In this document: positions 26,980 to 36,132 of the stretch, piece by piece
How the letters are laid out: each line of letters opens with the position of its first letter
Position numbering within the stretch: position 1 is the first letter of the stretch
NCBI GenBank assembly: GCA_964562985.1
Contig: CAZLWE010000002.1
Coordinates: 53,807 to 117,806 of the forward strand
From: SHLQ01 sp964562985
GTDB taxonomy: Bacteria > Actinomycetota > Acidimicrobiia > Acidimicrobiales > SHLQ01
DNA: 64,000 nt
Direction of reading: 5' to 3'
The notes under the pieces: generated by a model
Told to the model about the DNA's origin: nothing
Databases searched by the model: none
The model's input: only the letters and a program-made list of their open reading frames with translations
Translations under genes and position numbers: made by a program

Positions 26980-28599
26980 ATGGCGAACATGACGAGCTAC
27001 GCGGATACCCGTGAGAACTTCAAACTCACGATTCCGGAGCGTTACAACTTCACCGGCGACGTCATCCTCGAACGGGCCGCGCAGACCCCTGACAAACTCG
27101 CGCTGATCGCGATCGCATCCGATGGCGTCACCATCAATCGGTACACGTTTTGCGACCTCGGAAACATGGCGAACCGAACCGCGCATCTGCTGCGAGCCAA
27201 CGGCATCGGCATGGGCGACAAAGTGTTCGTGCAGGTCCCCCGCATCGTCGAGTTCTACGCAGCACTCCTCGGGTGTTTCCAGATCGGTGCCGTCCCTATG
27301 CCGGGAACGACACAGTTGATGCCTAAGGATCAGAAGTATCGCATCGAGCAATCCGGCGCTGTCGCTGTCGTGTGTGACGAAGAGGCCGCTGAACGTTTCG
27401 ATAGCGTGCGCGCCGATTGCCCGTCGGTCACCGCTGCATTCATCGTTGGGGAACCGCGCGAAGGTTGGACCGGCTTCAATCAAGGTCAGGCCGAAATGCC
27501 CGACCAACTAGCAGAGGTCGCCGACACCACCCCAGACGACCCGCTCTTGTTGTACTTCACCTCGGGCACCACAGGCGGGCCGAAGATGGTGCAACACGTC
27601 GGCGTGTACGCGATCGGTCACGAAATCACGGCCCGCTTCTGGCACGACCTCACCGAAGACGACATCCACTGGACGGTCTCCGACACCGGCTGGGCGAAGG
27701 CGGCTTGGGGCAAACTCTTTGGCCAGTGGATCCTTGGGTCCACGATCGTGATGTGGAACATCGTCGGCAAACCCGACTTCGATCGGATGCTCAACCTGCT
27801 CGCCGAACTGGAGGTCACCACCTTCTGTGCACCGCCGACCCTCTACCGAGTCTTTGCACAAATGGACCTCGTCTCCTATGACTGGTCGACCTTGCGCCAC
27901 TGCACCAGCGCCGGCGAACCACTGAACCCCGAAGTCATCGAAACGTGGAAAGCGGCGACCGGCACCACCCCATATGACGGGTACGGGCAGACCGAGACGA
28001 TCGTTCTCGTTGCCAACTACCCGTCCGAACCCGTCAAGCCTGGCTCGATGGGCCTCCCCGCACCAGGAGTGCACGTCGACGTTGTCGATGACGACGGCAA
28101 CGTTGTCGCCGACGGCGAGGAAGGCCATATCGCCGTTTCGACCGACCCTCGCCCGATCGGTTTGTTCCAGGGCTATTGGCAAGACGACGAACGCACCGAC
28201 GAGGTATTTCGCAATGGCTGGTACTACACCGGCGATCGGGCCTACCGCGACAAGGATGGCTACCTATGGTTTGTCGGTCGCTCCGACGACGTCATCTTGT
28301 CGGCCGCCTATCGCATCGGCCCGTTCGAAGTGGAGTCGTCGCTCATTGAACATCCCGCTGTCGTTGAAACAGCCGTGGTCGCCAAGCCCGATCCCGAGCG
28401 AGGCAACATCGTGAAGGCGTTTGTCATCCTGGCCCCAGGATTCGACCCGAGCGACGAACTCACATCGGAGATCCAGGACCACGTCAAGACGACGACCGCC
28501 CCATATAAGTACCCGCGCGAGATCGAATACGTCACCGAACTTCCGAAGACCATCTCGGGAAAAATCCGACGGGTTGAGCTCCGCGAGCGGGAGGGCTAA
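26980..28599 (+). CDS. Acyl-CoA synthetase (AMP-binding, MACS/acetyl-CoA synthetase-like)
   Basis: The 539 residues from ATG 26980, preceded by GGGGGAC as ribosome binding site, form a second ANL enzyme. It has LLLYFTSGTTGGPKMVQH (A3), YGQTETIVLVA (A5), GWYYTGDRAYRDKDGYLWFVGRSDDVI (A7), and the A8/A10 pair AYRIGPFEVESSLIEHP and PKTISGKIRRVELRE with the catalytic Lys. TSAGEPLNPEV and the FCAPPTLYR segment favour medium-chain/butyryl-type synthetases rather than the family of its neighbour. A longer open frame to 26770 overlaps the upstream gene and was rejected. Confidence 0.92.
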   Translation: MANMTSYADTRENFKLTIPERYNFTGDVILERAAQTPDKLALIAIASDGVTINRYTFCDLGNMANRTAHLLRANGIGMGDKVFVQVPRIVEFYAALLGCFQIGAVPMPGTTQLMPKDQKYRIEQSGAVAVVCDEEAAERFDSVRADCPSVTAAFIVGEPREGWTGFNQGQAEMPDQLAEVADTTPDDPLLLYFTSGTTGGPKMVQHVGVYAIGHEITARFWHDLTEDDIHWTVSDTGWAKAAWGKLFGQWILGSTIVMWNIVGKPDFDRMLNLLAELEVTTFCAPPTLYRVFAQMDLVSYDWSTLRHCTSAGEPLNPEVIETWKAATGTTPYDGYGQTETIVLVANYPSEPVKPGSMGLPAPGVHVDVVDDDGNVVADGEEGHIAVSTDPRPIGLFQGYWQDDERTDEVFRNGWYYTGDRAYRDKDGYLWFVGRSDDVILSAAYRIGPFEVESSLIEHPAVVETAVVAKPDPERGNIVKAFVILAPGFDPSDELTSEIQDHVKTTTAPYKYPREIEYVTELPKTISGKIRRVELREREG

Positions 28600-28608
28600 C
28601 GCGAGGCG

Positions 28609-29292
28609 TTACTCAACGTCGAAGTTGATCCAGATCGGATCGTGGTCACTCACCGCTGGCACCGAACAGACCCCGGCACTTTCCACGCCACATTCGCGGA
28701 CGAAAAAGTGATCCAAGACAAAGGGTCGCCCAAATCGTCGAAACGTGTGCGCTGTCTGTTCGGGGCGGCCTAGTCCGGCGGCACCGAGCACCGCCGAAAA
28801 GGCCTCCAGGCTGCGCGAAGAAGCGGTGTTGAAATCGCCACCGATCAGCGTCGGTCCAGACGATCGGGCGAGGAAGTCTGCGGCGGGCTGAATCTGCTCT
28901 CGTCTGCGCCGAAGCGCCAACAACACCGTCTCCAAGTGGATGCTGCCGAGCAGCACATCACATCCGTCGATCGCGGTGTTAGCGAAGACGGCGGTCCGCG
29001 GCTGCCCCTCGATCCGGGCAGCATGCGGAAGACGAACTCGCGCAACATCGCGAAGCGGTGACCTCGAGAGGATTGCGTTGCCGAAACTCTCACCGGTCTT
29101 TGCATGCGGGGCCGCCGAATCGTAGGCGTAGTGCATGCCCAGGAGATCAGCGAGCTCGGCGGTTCCCTCGGCGCTCATCTCCTGGGCCAGCACGATGTCT
29201 GCTTCGCATAGTTCTCGACTCTCTGCGAGCGCCTTGGCCGCTCCATCAATGTTGCGCCCGAGTTCGATGTTCCAGCTGACCGCCCGAATCAT
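28609..29292 (-). CDS. Endonuclease/exonuclease/phosphatase (EEP) family hydrolase
   Basis: The 227 residues from ATG 29292 begin AVSWNIELG and carry EEP motifs: metal-binding Glu in VLAQEMS, HLETV, GGDFNTASS and the terminal SDHDPIWIN with the catalytic Asp-His. No signal or membrane segment. Family members hydrolyse phosphodiesters of nucleic acids, inositol phosphates or sphingolipids; the short length gives no substrate clue. The start overlaps the stop of the upstream membrane protein (ATGA), suggesting a joint function at the membrane. Confidence 0.85.
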   Translation of the reverse strand: MIRAVSWNIELGRNIDGAAKALAESRELCEADIVLAQEMSAEGTAELADLLGMHYAYDSAAPHAKTGESFGNAILSRSPLRDVARVRLPHAARIEGQPRTAVFANTAIDGCDVLLGSIHLETVLLALRRRREQIQPAADFLARSSGPTLIGGDFNTASSRSLEAFSAVLGAAGLGRPEQTAHTFRRFGRPFVLDHFFVRECGVESAGVCSVPAVSDHDPIWINFDVE

Positions 29293-30371
29293 AGGGGCGA
29301 CGGCTCGGTGGACTCCGGCCGGTGTTCGTCGAAACTCGAAATTCGAAAGCCCCGATATCGGTCGTACAACGTGACGATGAGGGTCAGCAGGACCAAGAGG
29401 AAGAGCGTGAATTCGATGCCCGGCCAACCGTTTGCAGGCGAGATCGCCACGATCACCAACACCAAAACGTTGATCGCACCGATCGCTGCGAGGTCGACCG
29501 TCGTCGGAGTCCAGCGCCGGTTGAGCCGACATATCCGATGTTCGAGGAAAGAGCTCGCCAGGACAATGATCGCGACCCCCATAAATACTCGGGGAAGGTC
29601 CGTGGCCTCTCGGGGAATCCACTGCAAAAAGATGATGCTCACTAGCGCCACGAGCACGGTCTTTTCGATCAGAGGGTGATTGATGAGTGCCCATGCAGTG
29701 CCGGGTTTCCCCGCCATGCGGGTGAGCACTGTCGTTTCATGATCATCGACGGCAAAGGTCGTTTCCCAGTCGACCGGTGGCAACTTGACCAGTTCCTTGC
29801 GAAGCCAAAGCCAGGCCGGTACGGCCACGGCGGCGATGCCGAGCAGTGTTATCGGATTGGCACGGATGAACTCGGTGAAGTCGAGCTGCGCGACGTGAAT
29901 CCACCATTCCTGTGGGAGCTTGATGACGATCCAAATACCAGCGGCCACAGTGAGGACGGTTCGTCGCGGCAGTCGACTCGGTTCCCATCGCAGGCGAGTT
30001 GCTTCATAGAAGATGAAGAAGAACTCGAAGGTATTGGGGAAGATCAACAAGAACGGTCGCGCCAGCGTCAACTCGAAAACCAGCACACCGACGAGTCGGT
30101 AGTACCAGAGGAACTGGCCCAGACGAAACGCCGTTCGGTCGACCCAGTTTCGAATGGTCGAGATGTAGGCGATCGCCAGGTAGTACACGTCGAGCGCTTT
30201 GTCGTACTGCTGATAGTTGTCAGGCTCGACATCGAATGCGGCTAGCACCGTTTGGTCAACGGCATCAACGACGAGCGACGCCAAGATTGCCGGCAGCGGA
30301 AAGCGGGGCGTTGCGAGGGGAACGAGGAAGCGAGCCCCCACGACGATCACCAATACCACTTCTTCAAACAT
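29289..30371 (-). CDS. Polytopic membrane protein of unknown function
   Basis: The 360 residues hold about nine hydrophobic helices (VVLVIVVGARFLVPLA at the start, LVGVLVFELTLARPFLLIF, PITLLGIAAVAVPAWLWL, VLVALVSIIFLQWI, INVLVLVIVAIS, TLFLLVLLTLIVTLY). They are interrupted by loops with conserved-looking aromatic clusters such as NWVDRTAFRLGQFLWYY and NTFEFFFIFYEATRLRW. No transporter or enzyme signature recognised. It is translationally coupled to the EEP-family hydrolase downstream, so the pair may handle a membrane phosphodiester. Confidence 0.75.
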   Translation of the reverse strand: MFEEVVLVIVVGARFLVPLATPRFPLPAILASLVVDAVDQTVLAAFDVEPDNYQQYDKALDVYYLAIAYISTIRNWVDRTAFRLGQFLWYYRLVGVLVFELTLARPFLLIFPNTFEFFFIFYEATRLRWEPSRLPRRTVLTVAAGIWIVIKLPQEWWIHVAQLDFTEFIRANPITLLGIAAVAVPAWLWLRKELVKLPPVDWETTFAVDDHETTVLTRMAGKPGTAWALINHPLIEKTVLVALVSIIFLQWIPREATDLPRVFMGVAIIVLASSFLEHRICRLNRRWTPTTVDLAAIGAINVLVLVIVAISPANGWPGIEFTLFLLVLLTLIVTLYDRYRGFRISSFDEHRPESTEPSPL

Positions 30372-30492
30372 GCTCAGGCTCTAGCCGCGTACTTTGGGCT
30401 GCAAATACAATCGAGTAACTCTTCCACGCACCGCAAACTTTAGGCCATTTGGCCCACGACCTAAGCTCCAGAGAAGGACGTTAGGAGCTGCC

Positions 30493-30741
30493 ATGTGCCG
30501 GAATATCACTACGCTGCGAGGGCTTGAGCCTGCGGCAACCGACCAGGAGATCGAGGCCGGTGCTCGCCAGTACGTGCGCAAGATCACAGGCGTGCAGAAG
30601 ACCTCGACGAACACCGAGGAGGCATTCGAACGGGCGGTGGCCATCATCGCCGAAGCAAGTCGCGAGGTCCTTCGAGAGTTGCCGCCGCGCAAGGTCCCAC
30701 CCAAGACCGAACCGCCGCTGCGCCGCCTCGCTCGGTCCTAA
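30493..30741 (+). CDS. DUF2277 family small protein
   Basis: This 82-residue protein has the highly conserved family start MCRNITTLRGLEPAAT followed by EIEAGARQYVRKITGV and NTEEAFERAVAIIAEA. The Met-Cys-Arg-Asn-Ile N-terminus fixes the start, and TTAGGAGCTGCC before it supplies a ribosome binding site. Family function is not established; the proteins are widespread in Actinobacteria and Cyanobacteria and small enough to be a regulator or adaptor. It converges on cobQ with only 5 bases between stops. Confidence 0.9.
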   Translation: MCRNITTLRGLEPAATDQEIEAGARQYVRKITGVQKTSTNTEEAFERAVAIIAEASREVLRELPPRKVPPKTEPPLRRLARS

Positions 30742-30746
30742 CATCC

Positions 30747-32213
30747 TTAGCCCGTCGATCCGGCTGCGACTTCGAACATTGCGTCGATGTCGAGTTCCGC
30801 TTCGAGTTGCGCGGCCCAGTGGTCGAGCGCCTGGTCGACCCGCTCTCCGTAACGCAGTTGAGTCGCTTCACGACCCGGCCGCAGTTGGGCGAGATACTCG
30901 GCGCGAAACTCATCGCTCGCGAAGAGTCCATGCACGTAGCTTCCGACAATGCGTCCATCGGGCGATACCGCGCCGACCTCATGGCCTTCGATGTTGAGCC
31001 ACGGCCTGTCACGACCTGGGCCGTCGGTACGGCCGACGTGGATCTCATAGCCGGTGACCGCCGCCCCGGACTCGATTTCGAATCCGCTGACCTGCCGGGT
31101 GACCTTGTCGGCCAATAGCGCCGTTGACACATCGAGCACCCCAAGCCCCTCAGCGCCACCGACCGAACCCTCGACGCCATCGGGGTCAGCCACCGCCGAC
31201 CCAAGCATTTGGTACCCACCACACACACCGACAATCCGACCACCCCGGCGAAGGTGCCTGCCCAGGTCTTCTTCCCACCCCTGGGTCCGGAAGAAGGCGA
31301 GGTCGGCGATTGTCGACTTCGTTCCGGGAATGAGCACGACGTCCGCAGACGGCAATGGCTTCCCCGGCGGAACCATCGTTACTCGTACGTCTGGTTCGAG
31401 GCTTAGCGGATCGAGGTCGTCGAAGTTGGCGATGCGGCTCAACATCGGAACAGCGATGTGGATCTCGCCTTCGCTTTGCACTTGCGCTTCGAGCTCCACT
31501 GCGTCTTCAGCAGGCAAAGCGGCCAGATCCTGGGACCACGTGACCACACCGAACGATGGCCATTCGGTGTGGGAGGTTATGTCGGTCAGTCCAGCATCGA
31601 ACAAGCCGACGTCGCCACGAAACTTGTTGATGAGGTAACCGGCGACCATCGACCGGTCCGTCTCAGCGAGCACTACGTGGGTGCCAACAAGCGATGCGAT
31701 CACTCCCCCACGGTCGATGTCGCCAGCCAACAGCACAGGAACGTTCGCCGCTACAGCGAACCCCATGTTCGCAATATCGCCCTCCCGAAGGTTCGTCTCC
31801 GCCGGACTGCCGGCGCCTTCGACCACCACGATGTCGGCATCAGAGCGGAGCTGTTCGAAGCTCTCAAGAACGGGTGCGAGCAGACTCCCTCGGTCTTCAC
31901 GAAATCGAGACGCCTCGAGCGTGCCGGTGACTTGCCCGTGCACCACGATCTGGGAACGACGGTCGGACTCAGGCTTGAGGAGCACCGGGTTGTGATGCAC
32001 CGACAGCGGCACGCGTGCAGCCAGCGCTTGAAGCGCCTGCGCTCGTCCGATCTCTCCCCCACCTGGAACCGCGGCTGCGTTGTTCGACATGTTCTGCGGC
32101 TTGAACGGCTGCACCGACAGCCCACGATTTGCAAATGCGCGACACAAACCCGCGACGAGCACCGACTTACCTGCGTTCGAGTTCGTCCCCTGAATCATGA
32201 GCGAGGCAGTCAT
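30747..32213 (-). CDS. cobQ: Cobyric acid synthase (adenosylcobyrinate a,c,d,e-tetraamide... amidating)
   Basis: The 488 residues match CobQ/CbiP in length and order. The ATPase domain begins MTASLMIQGTNSNAGKSVLVAGLCR (P-loop) with FKPQNMSNNA and VVVEGAGSPAETNLR. The C-terminal glutamine amidotransferase domain contains GVCGGYQMLG with the nucleophilic Cys and GSYVHGLF with the catalytic His. It amidates four carboxyl side chains of the corrin ring (positions b, d, e, g) using glutamine and ATP in B12 synthesis. ATG at 32213 matches the family N-terminus. No other cobalamin genes are in the window. Confidence 0.95.
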   Translation of the reverse strand: MTASLMIQGTNSNAGKSVLVAGLCRAFANRGLSVQPFKPQNMSNNAAAVPGGGEIGRAQALQALAARVPLSVHHNPVLLKPESDRRSQIVVHGQVTGTLEASRFREDRGSLLAPVLESFEQLRSDADIVVVEGAGSPAETNLREGDIANMGFAVAANVPVLLAGDIDRGGVIASLVGTHVVLAETDRSMVAGYLINKFRGDVGLFDAGLTDITSHTEWPSFGVVTWSQDLAALPAEDAVELEAQVQSEGEIHIAVPMLSRIANFDDLDPLSLEPDVRVTMVPPGKPLPSADVVLIPGTKSTIADLAFFRTQGWEEDLGRHLRRGGRIVGVCGGYQMLGSAVADPDGVEGSVGGAEGLGVLDVSTALLADKVTRQVSGFEIESGAAVTGYEIHVGRTDGPGRDRPWLNIEGHEVGAVSPDGRIVGSYVHGLFASDEFRAEYLAQLRPGREATQLRYGERVDQALDHWAAQLEAELDIDAMFEVAAGSTG

Positions 32214-32325
32214 CGATGTGCAGTCTAGGAAAAGTGCTTCCCGACGCCGCCTCCGGCACAGACGTGCCATGCGCGCGATGGGGGGCCTGACCCCAATCGC
32301 GCGCACAAGCGCCTACCGTGTGCCG

Positions 32326-33066
32326 ATGCTCCAAGACAAGACGATTCTGATAACCGGTGGCTCCCGAGGCATCGGTGCAGCAACGGCCGTGATGGCAGCT
32401 GAGCGCGGAGCTCGGGTCTTCATCAACTACCGAAGTAACCACGACGCCGCGGCAGCCGTCGTCGAAGCATGTCGGGCAGCGGGAGCCGACGCCGAAAGCC
32501 TCGCCGGCGACATCAGCGACGAGGAGGACGTTCTGGCGATGTTCGCCACCTGCACCGAACGCCTCGGTCGACCCGACGTGCTCGTCAACAACGCTGGCAT
32601 CCTCCACAAGCTCGATCGACTGGAGAACTTCTCCGCTGAGCGGCTCCACGAGGTAGTGAACGTCAACATCGTCGGCGCCTTCCTTTGTGCTCGCGAAGCG
32701 GTCAAGACTATGTCGACCAAACACGGCGGTAATGGGGGTTCGATCGTGAACGTATCGTCGGCGGCCTCCTACCTCGGCAGTCCAAACGAGTACGTCGACT
32801 ACGCAGCGACCAAGGGAGCGATGGACACCATGGCGATCGGGCTCGCCAAGGAGCTGGCGCCCGACAACATTCGGGTTAACGCCGTTCGCCCCGGGCTCAT
32901 CGAAACCGACATCCACGAAGGCGACCGCCTCGAGCGGCTGTACAAAAACATCCCGATGCAACGAGTCGGCCAGCCAGACGAAGTTGCCGAGACGATTCTC
33001 TTTCTGGCCTCGGATGCTGCCGGCTACGTGAACGGCTCACTCATCAACGTCGCCGGCGGCCGCTAG
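32326..33066 (+). CDS. Short-chain dehydrogenase/reductase (SDR)
   Basis: The 246 residues form a classical SDR: cofactor motif TGGSRGIG, NNAG in VLVNNAGIL, catalytic Ser in VNVSSAAS, the Y-x-x-x-K as YAATKGA, and a C-terminal GSLINVAGGR. The basic residue in NYRSN after strand two favours NADPH. It resembles 3-oxoacyl-ACP reductase or glucose dehydrogenase-like SDRs; substrate unknown. ATG 32326 was chosen because the motif spacing to TGGSRGIG is standard; the longer frame overlaps the divergent cobQ start. Confidence 0.92.
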   Translation: MLQDKTILITGGSRGIGAATAVMAAERGARVFINYRSNHDAAAAVVEACRAAGADAESLAGDISDEEDVLAMFATCTERLGRPDVLVNNAGILHKLDRLENFSAERLHEVVNVNIVGAFLCAREAVKTMSTKHGGNGGSIVNVSSAASYLGSPNEYVDYAATKGAMDTMAIGLAKELAPDNIRVNAVRPGLIETDIHEGDRLERLYKNIPMQRVGQPDEVAETILFLASDAAGYVNGSLINVAGGR

Positions 33067-33172
33067 GTGGACCAATCGGCGGTTCCCAGCGTCTCACTCG
33101 GCGACAACTCGTTCCAAAACAAACTCCATAGCCCTGTCACAATCGACATGACTCATCCGTCGCGCATCAAAG

Positions 33173-33655
33173 ATGCTCGGTCGGGGCTTCGGCGTCGGGC
33201 CAGCCGCCGAGGTGAGCTGCATCGATCTGGGCCTCACCCGCCAACCCGACCACGACATCGTGTTGGGCGCTGACGCATCGTTCTACTTCTCCAACCACTC
33301 CTCGGTGGCCGACCTCACCGAACAGGGCACCTTCTGCGCCTCGGGCCTCCAATACCTCGGACCTAGTGATCAACCCGACGCGGACGCCATTCGCGACTTT
33401 GTTCGCCACGCAGGAGTTCGCGACAACGACATCGTGTTCGAGCGCAAACTGCATCGGATGCAGGCGGTCTCCGCTATCGCCACCGCCGACTCGGGCGGCT
33501 TGTCAGGCCGACCATCGCACCGGGACACCGGTATCGAAAACGTCTTCATTGCCGGCGATTGGGTTGGTCCTCAAGGCCACCTCGCCGACGCCGCTATCGC
33601 CAGCGGCCGGGCCGCTGCCCAATCCGCACTACGTTGCCTGCAGGGGGGTGAGAGC
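33173..33655 (+). pseudogene. C-terminal remnant of an FAD-dependent oxidoreductase
   Basis: About 160 codons read as the end of an NAD(P)/FAD-binding oxidoreductase of the phytoene-desaturase/amine-oxidase type: AEVSCIDLGLTRQPDHDIVLGAD, then IENVFIAGDWVGPQGHLADAAIASGRAA, the FAD-pyrophosphate and isoalloxazine region. The N-terminal GxGxxG domain is absent and the 106 bases upstream show no trace of it. The frame has no stop of its own and runs directly into the sigma factor gene at 33656. It is a 5'-truncated relic, or a very unusual fused domain. Confidence 0.65.
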
Positions 33656-34549
33656 GTGACCGACGCCGAGATCGAGCGCTTCGAAGCGGAGCGCCCTCGC
33701 CTACGAGCTATCGCTTACCGCATCCTCGGCACCCCAGACGATGCCGACGACGCGGTACAAGATGCGTGGCTGCGCTACTCCACTATCGATCGGTCGACTA
33801 TCGAGAATCTGGCCGCTTGGTTGACCACGGTCGTAACCCGCGTATCGGTCGACCGGTTGCGGTCGGCGAGCCACACTCGCGAGACCTACGTGGGACCGTG
33901 GCTGCCAGAGCCCGTACTCAGCGAGCAGCCCCTCGGGGCCACACCTGAGGACAAGGCACTTCTTGCGGAGTCGCTGTCGATCGGGATGCTCGCGGTGCTC
34001 GAACGACTCTCCCCTCTCGAACGTGCGGTGTTCATCCTTCACGACGTGTTTGCCTATCCCCTCACGGAAGTAGCTCAAGTCATCGAGCGTCAGCCGGCGG
34101 CGACCCGCCAGCTGGCGAAGCGGGCTCGGGACCACATCAGCGCGGAGCGACCACGGTTCGCGCGTGACCCCGACGACGTCGAAACCCTCACACAACTACT
34201 CATGGCTGCCGCCCTCGAAGGCGACGTTGAAACGCTGCAGTCGTACCTCGTCGAGGACGTGATTCATATCTCCGATGGTGGAGCGAAATATCGAGCTGCA
34301 CGGGCGCCGATCGTGGGCAGAGAACGGGTGGCCCGCTTCTTCATCAATCTCAGCAAACGCGTCGACCCCACGATGGCGTTTCACGTCGTGCGTGCAAACG
34401 GCCAGCTCGCGGGTTACATCACCCAAAACGGTGAGCCGTTCCTGCTTTTGGTTTCTAACTGGCTCGACGGAAAGATCGTGGCCTCCTACGCCGTGCGAAA
34501 CGCTGACAAGCTCGCCTCGTTCCACCGAGCGTGGACCGCCAGTTCGTAA
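33656..34549 (+). CDS. ECF41/SigJ-type RNA polymerase sigma factor with SnoaL-like C-terminal domain
   Basis: The 297 residues from GTG 33656 are preceded by the strong ribosome binding site AGGGGGG. Sigma region 2 reads RLRAIAYRILGTPDDADDAVQDAWLRY; region 4 reads LSPLERAVFILHDVFAYPLTEVAQVIERQPAATRQLAKRA. A ~100-residue SnoaL/NTF2-like extension follows (ALEGDVETLQSYLVEDVIHISDGG to ASYAVRNADKL), which in ECF41 proteins replaces an anti-sigma factor and controls activity in cis. Genes of this group are usually next to an oxidoreductase or carboxymuconolactone decarboxylase, here the truncated FAD enzyme fused in frame upstream. Confidence 0.9.
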   Translation: MTDAEIERFEAERPRLRAIAYRILGTPDDADDAVQDAWLRYSTIDRSTIENLAAWLTTVVTRVSVDRLRSASHTRETYVGPWLPEPVLSEQPLGATPEDKALLAESLSIGMLAVLERLSPLERAVFILHDVFAYPLTEVAQVIERQPAATRQLAKRARDHISAERPRFARDPDDVETLTQLLMAAALEGDVETLQSYLVEDVIHISDGGAKYRAARAPIVGRERVARFFINLSKRVDPTMAFHVVRANGQLAGYITQNGEPFLLLVSNWLDGKIVASYAVRNADKLASFHRAWTASS

Positions 34550-34601
34550 CGCAAACCCGACGATCCACCGGATCGAACACATGATCGACCACAATGTGGG
34601 C

Positions 34602-34934
34602 ATGACATTTGGACAAGCAACAGGACCACCCGCAACCCACAGGCAGATCGACGAGCTTCTCGAGCTCCTGATGGAAGCCGGTTTCGAGAGCTTCAAAGAA
34701 GCTCGCTACCCGATGGACTTCACCCAACGTCAGGCGGGCGGCAAGTTCACTCGCGGCGAGGCTGACGAGTTCATCGACAAGATGCGGGAACGGTCAGAGA
34801 TCGAAGAGCAGAGCGTCGCTCCAGCCATAAAGGCCAAGAAGCCGTCGCCCGCGAATCAGGCGCTTCGCAAATTCCCCGCCGAAGAACTCGCAGCCGAGCT
34901 GCAACGCCGCGGCTGGATCGTCGCCGAGCCGTAA
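34602..34934 (+). CDS. Conserved hypothetical small protein
   Basis: About 110 residues from ATG 34602 (MTFGQATGPPATHRQID); an ATG at 34581 would add seven. The peptide is soluble and helical with a ribosome-associated look: ELLELLMEAGFESFKEARYPMDF, then a Lys/Arg-rich GKFTRGEADEFIDKMRER and a C-terminal FPAEELAAELQRRGWIV helix. Annotated relatives in Actinobacteria have no known function as far as I recall. It follows the sigma factor by 52 bases and could be co-transcribed. Confidence 0.65.
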   Translation: MTFGQATGPPATHRQIDELLELLMEAGFESFKEARYPMDFTQRQAGGKFTRGEADEFIDKMRERSEIEEQSVAPAIKAKKPSPANQALRKFPAEELAAELQRRGWIVAEP

Positions 34935-34956
34935 GCCCGGCTCGCCAGCGCACACG

Positions 34957-35777
34957 CTAGGTCAGCGGTTTCGCCAACTTGATCTTGTCGACGTTGTCGG
35001 GATCGGCGAGGGCCTGCATGGCCACGTCGAAGTCGGGCAGCGACCACACCGCGCCATCGTCGTTGATCATGATGAACCGATCAAGGCTCGCGAGGAATGT
35101 TCGATCGTGACTCACCGCAACCACGGTGCCTTCAAGCCCGTCGAGCGCCTTCTCTAGCGCTTCGGAAGATTCGACGTCGAGATTGTCGGTCGGCTCATCG
35201 AGCAACAACACCGGCCGAGGAAGTCGGGCCGGTCGTTGATCTGGGTGAAGGTGCCCACCGATGTGCGCGGCCCCAACCCAATCTCACCGTCGCCGGGGGC
35301 GGTCTCCCCGCTGAGTGCTCGAAGTAGGTGCGTCTTGCCGGTTCCGTTCGGGCCGATCAACCCCAACCGTTCACCGAAGTGCACCTCGTCGGAGAACGGC
35401 TCGAACAGATCACCGACCGACACGTCGACGATGTTGAGCACGCGGCGAGCAGAGTCTGCGCCACGAAGGTTAACGTGAATACTCTCGTCACGAACCGGTA
35501 GCAGCGCCATCGCAATAGCCCACTCTGGTGAGCCGACGAGCGCAGCGGCGAGAAAGAAGACTGCGCCGAGCACAAAAAGTCCCCCGCCTAAGATCATGGA
35601 CCCTCCCGCCAATTCATGGGCGTGTTTCCATGTCTCGGGTTCGTAGCTCTCGCGAACATGCGCGCCCATGGCGTAGTCGACTTGCCCCTGCTTGCCCTTA
35701 ATTCCAAGCACGACGACCGCGAGTCCCATCGCAGCGAAGAGAGCGGCAATCGCGACGGAAAACCATGTCTACAGCAT
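34957..35777 (-). pseudogene. SdpI-family / ABC-F ATPase chimeric pseudogene
   Basis: The original start ATG (35775-35777) directly follows the GntR stop and reads ATG CTG TAG; the TAG at 35769-35771 probably replaced a Trp codon. After it come SdpI-like membrane sequence (WFSVAIAALFAAMGLAVVVLG, ETWKHAHELAGGSMILGGGLF) and then, without a break, the second ATPase domain of an ABC-F protein (LGLIGPNGTGKTHLLRALSG). Near 35215-35225 the signature region is deleted and the frame shifts. The Walker B part VLLLDEPTDNLD to SHDRTFLA continues in another frame to the stop at 34957. Nonsense, fusion, deletion and frameshift together mark a dead gene. Confidence 0.8.
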
Positions 35778-35778
35778 C

Positions 35779-36132
35779 TCAGCCGTAGGCGGACTCGATC
35801 AACTCGATCAGGCGGTCCCGAGAGATGCCGGCGGCACGCGCTTGCTCGACGAGGTCATCGACCGAGCTTGAGAGTTCCATCGAACCGATGTCGATCGACT
35901 CGGCGACTCGGGTGCCCCGCCCGACCCGGGAGGTCACGACTCCCTCGTTGGCGAGTTGGCGATAGGCACGCTGGACGGTCTCGAGGCTGACGTCGAGAGC
36001 CGCTGCGAGTTCCCGGCCAGGTGGGAGCGACTCCCCTGCTTCGAGTTGTCCGTCGACGAGCGAGCGTTTCACCCCGTCGACGATCTGGTTGAAGAGTGGA
36101 CGATCGGATGCGAGGTCGAGGGTGAGGATCAT
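35779..36132 (-). CDS. GntR-family (YtrA-like) transcriptional regulator
   Basis: This 117-residue protein has a winged-helix GntR domain: PLFNQIVDGVKRSLVDGQLEAGESLPPGRELAAALDVSLETVQRAYRQLANEGVVTSRVGRGTRV. Its short C-terminal tail of ~40 residues is typical of the YtrA subfamily, which lacks a large effector domain. It overlaps the stop of the DUF1648 membrane protein by ATGA. YtrA-type regulators repress their own operon, which usually encodes membrane transporters. An imperfect inverted repeat at 37140-37164, upstream of the operon, is a candidate operator. Confidence 0.92.
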   Translation of the reverse strand: MILTLDLASDRPLFNQIVDGVKRSLVDGQLEAGESLPPGRELAAALDVSLETVQRAYRQLANEGVVTSRVGRGTRVAESIDIGSMELSSSVDDLVEQARAAGISRDRLIELIESAYG

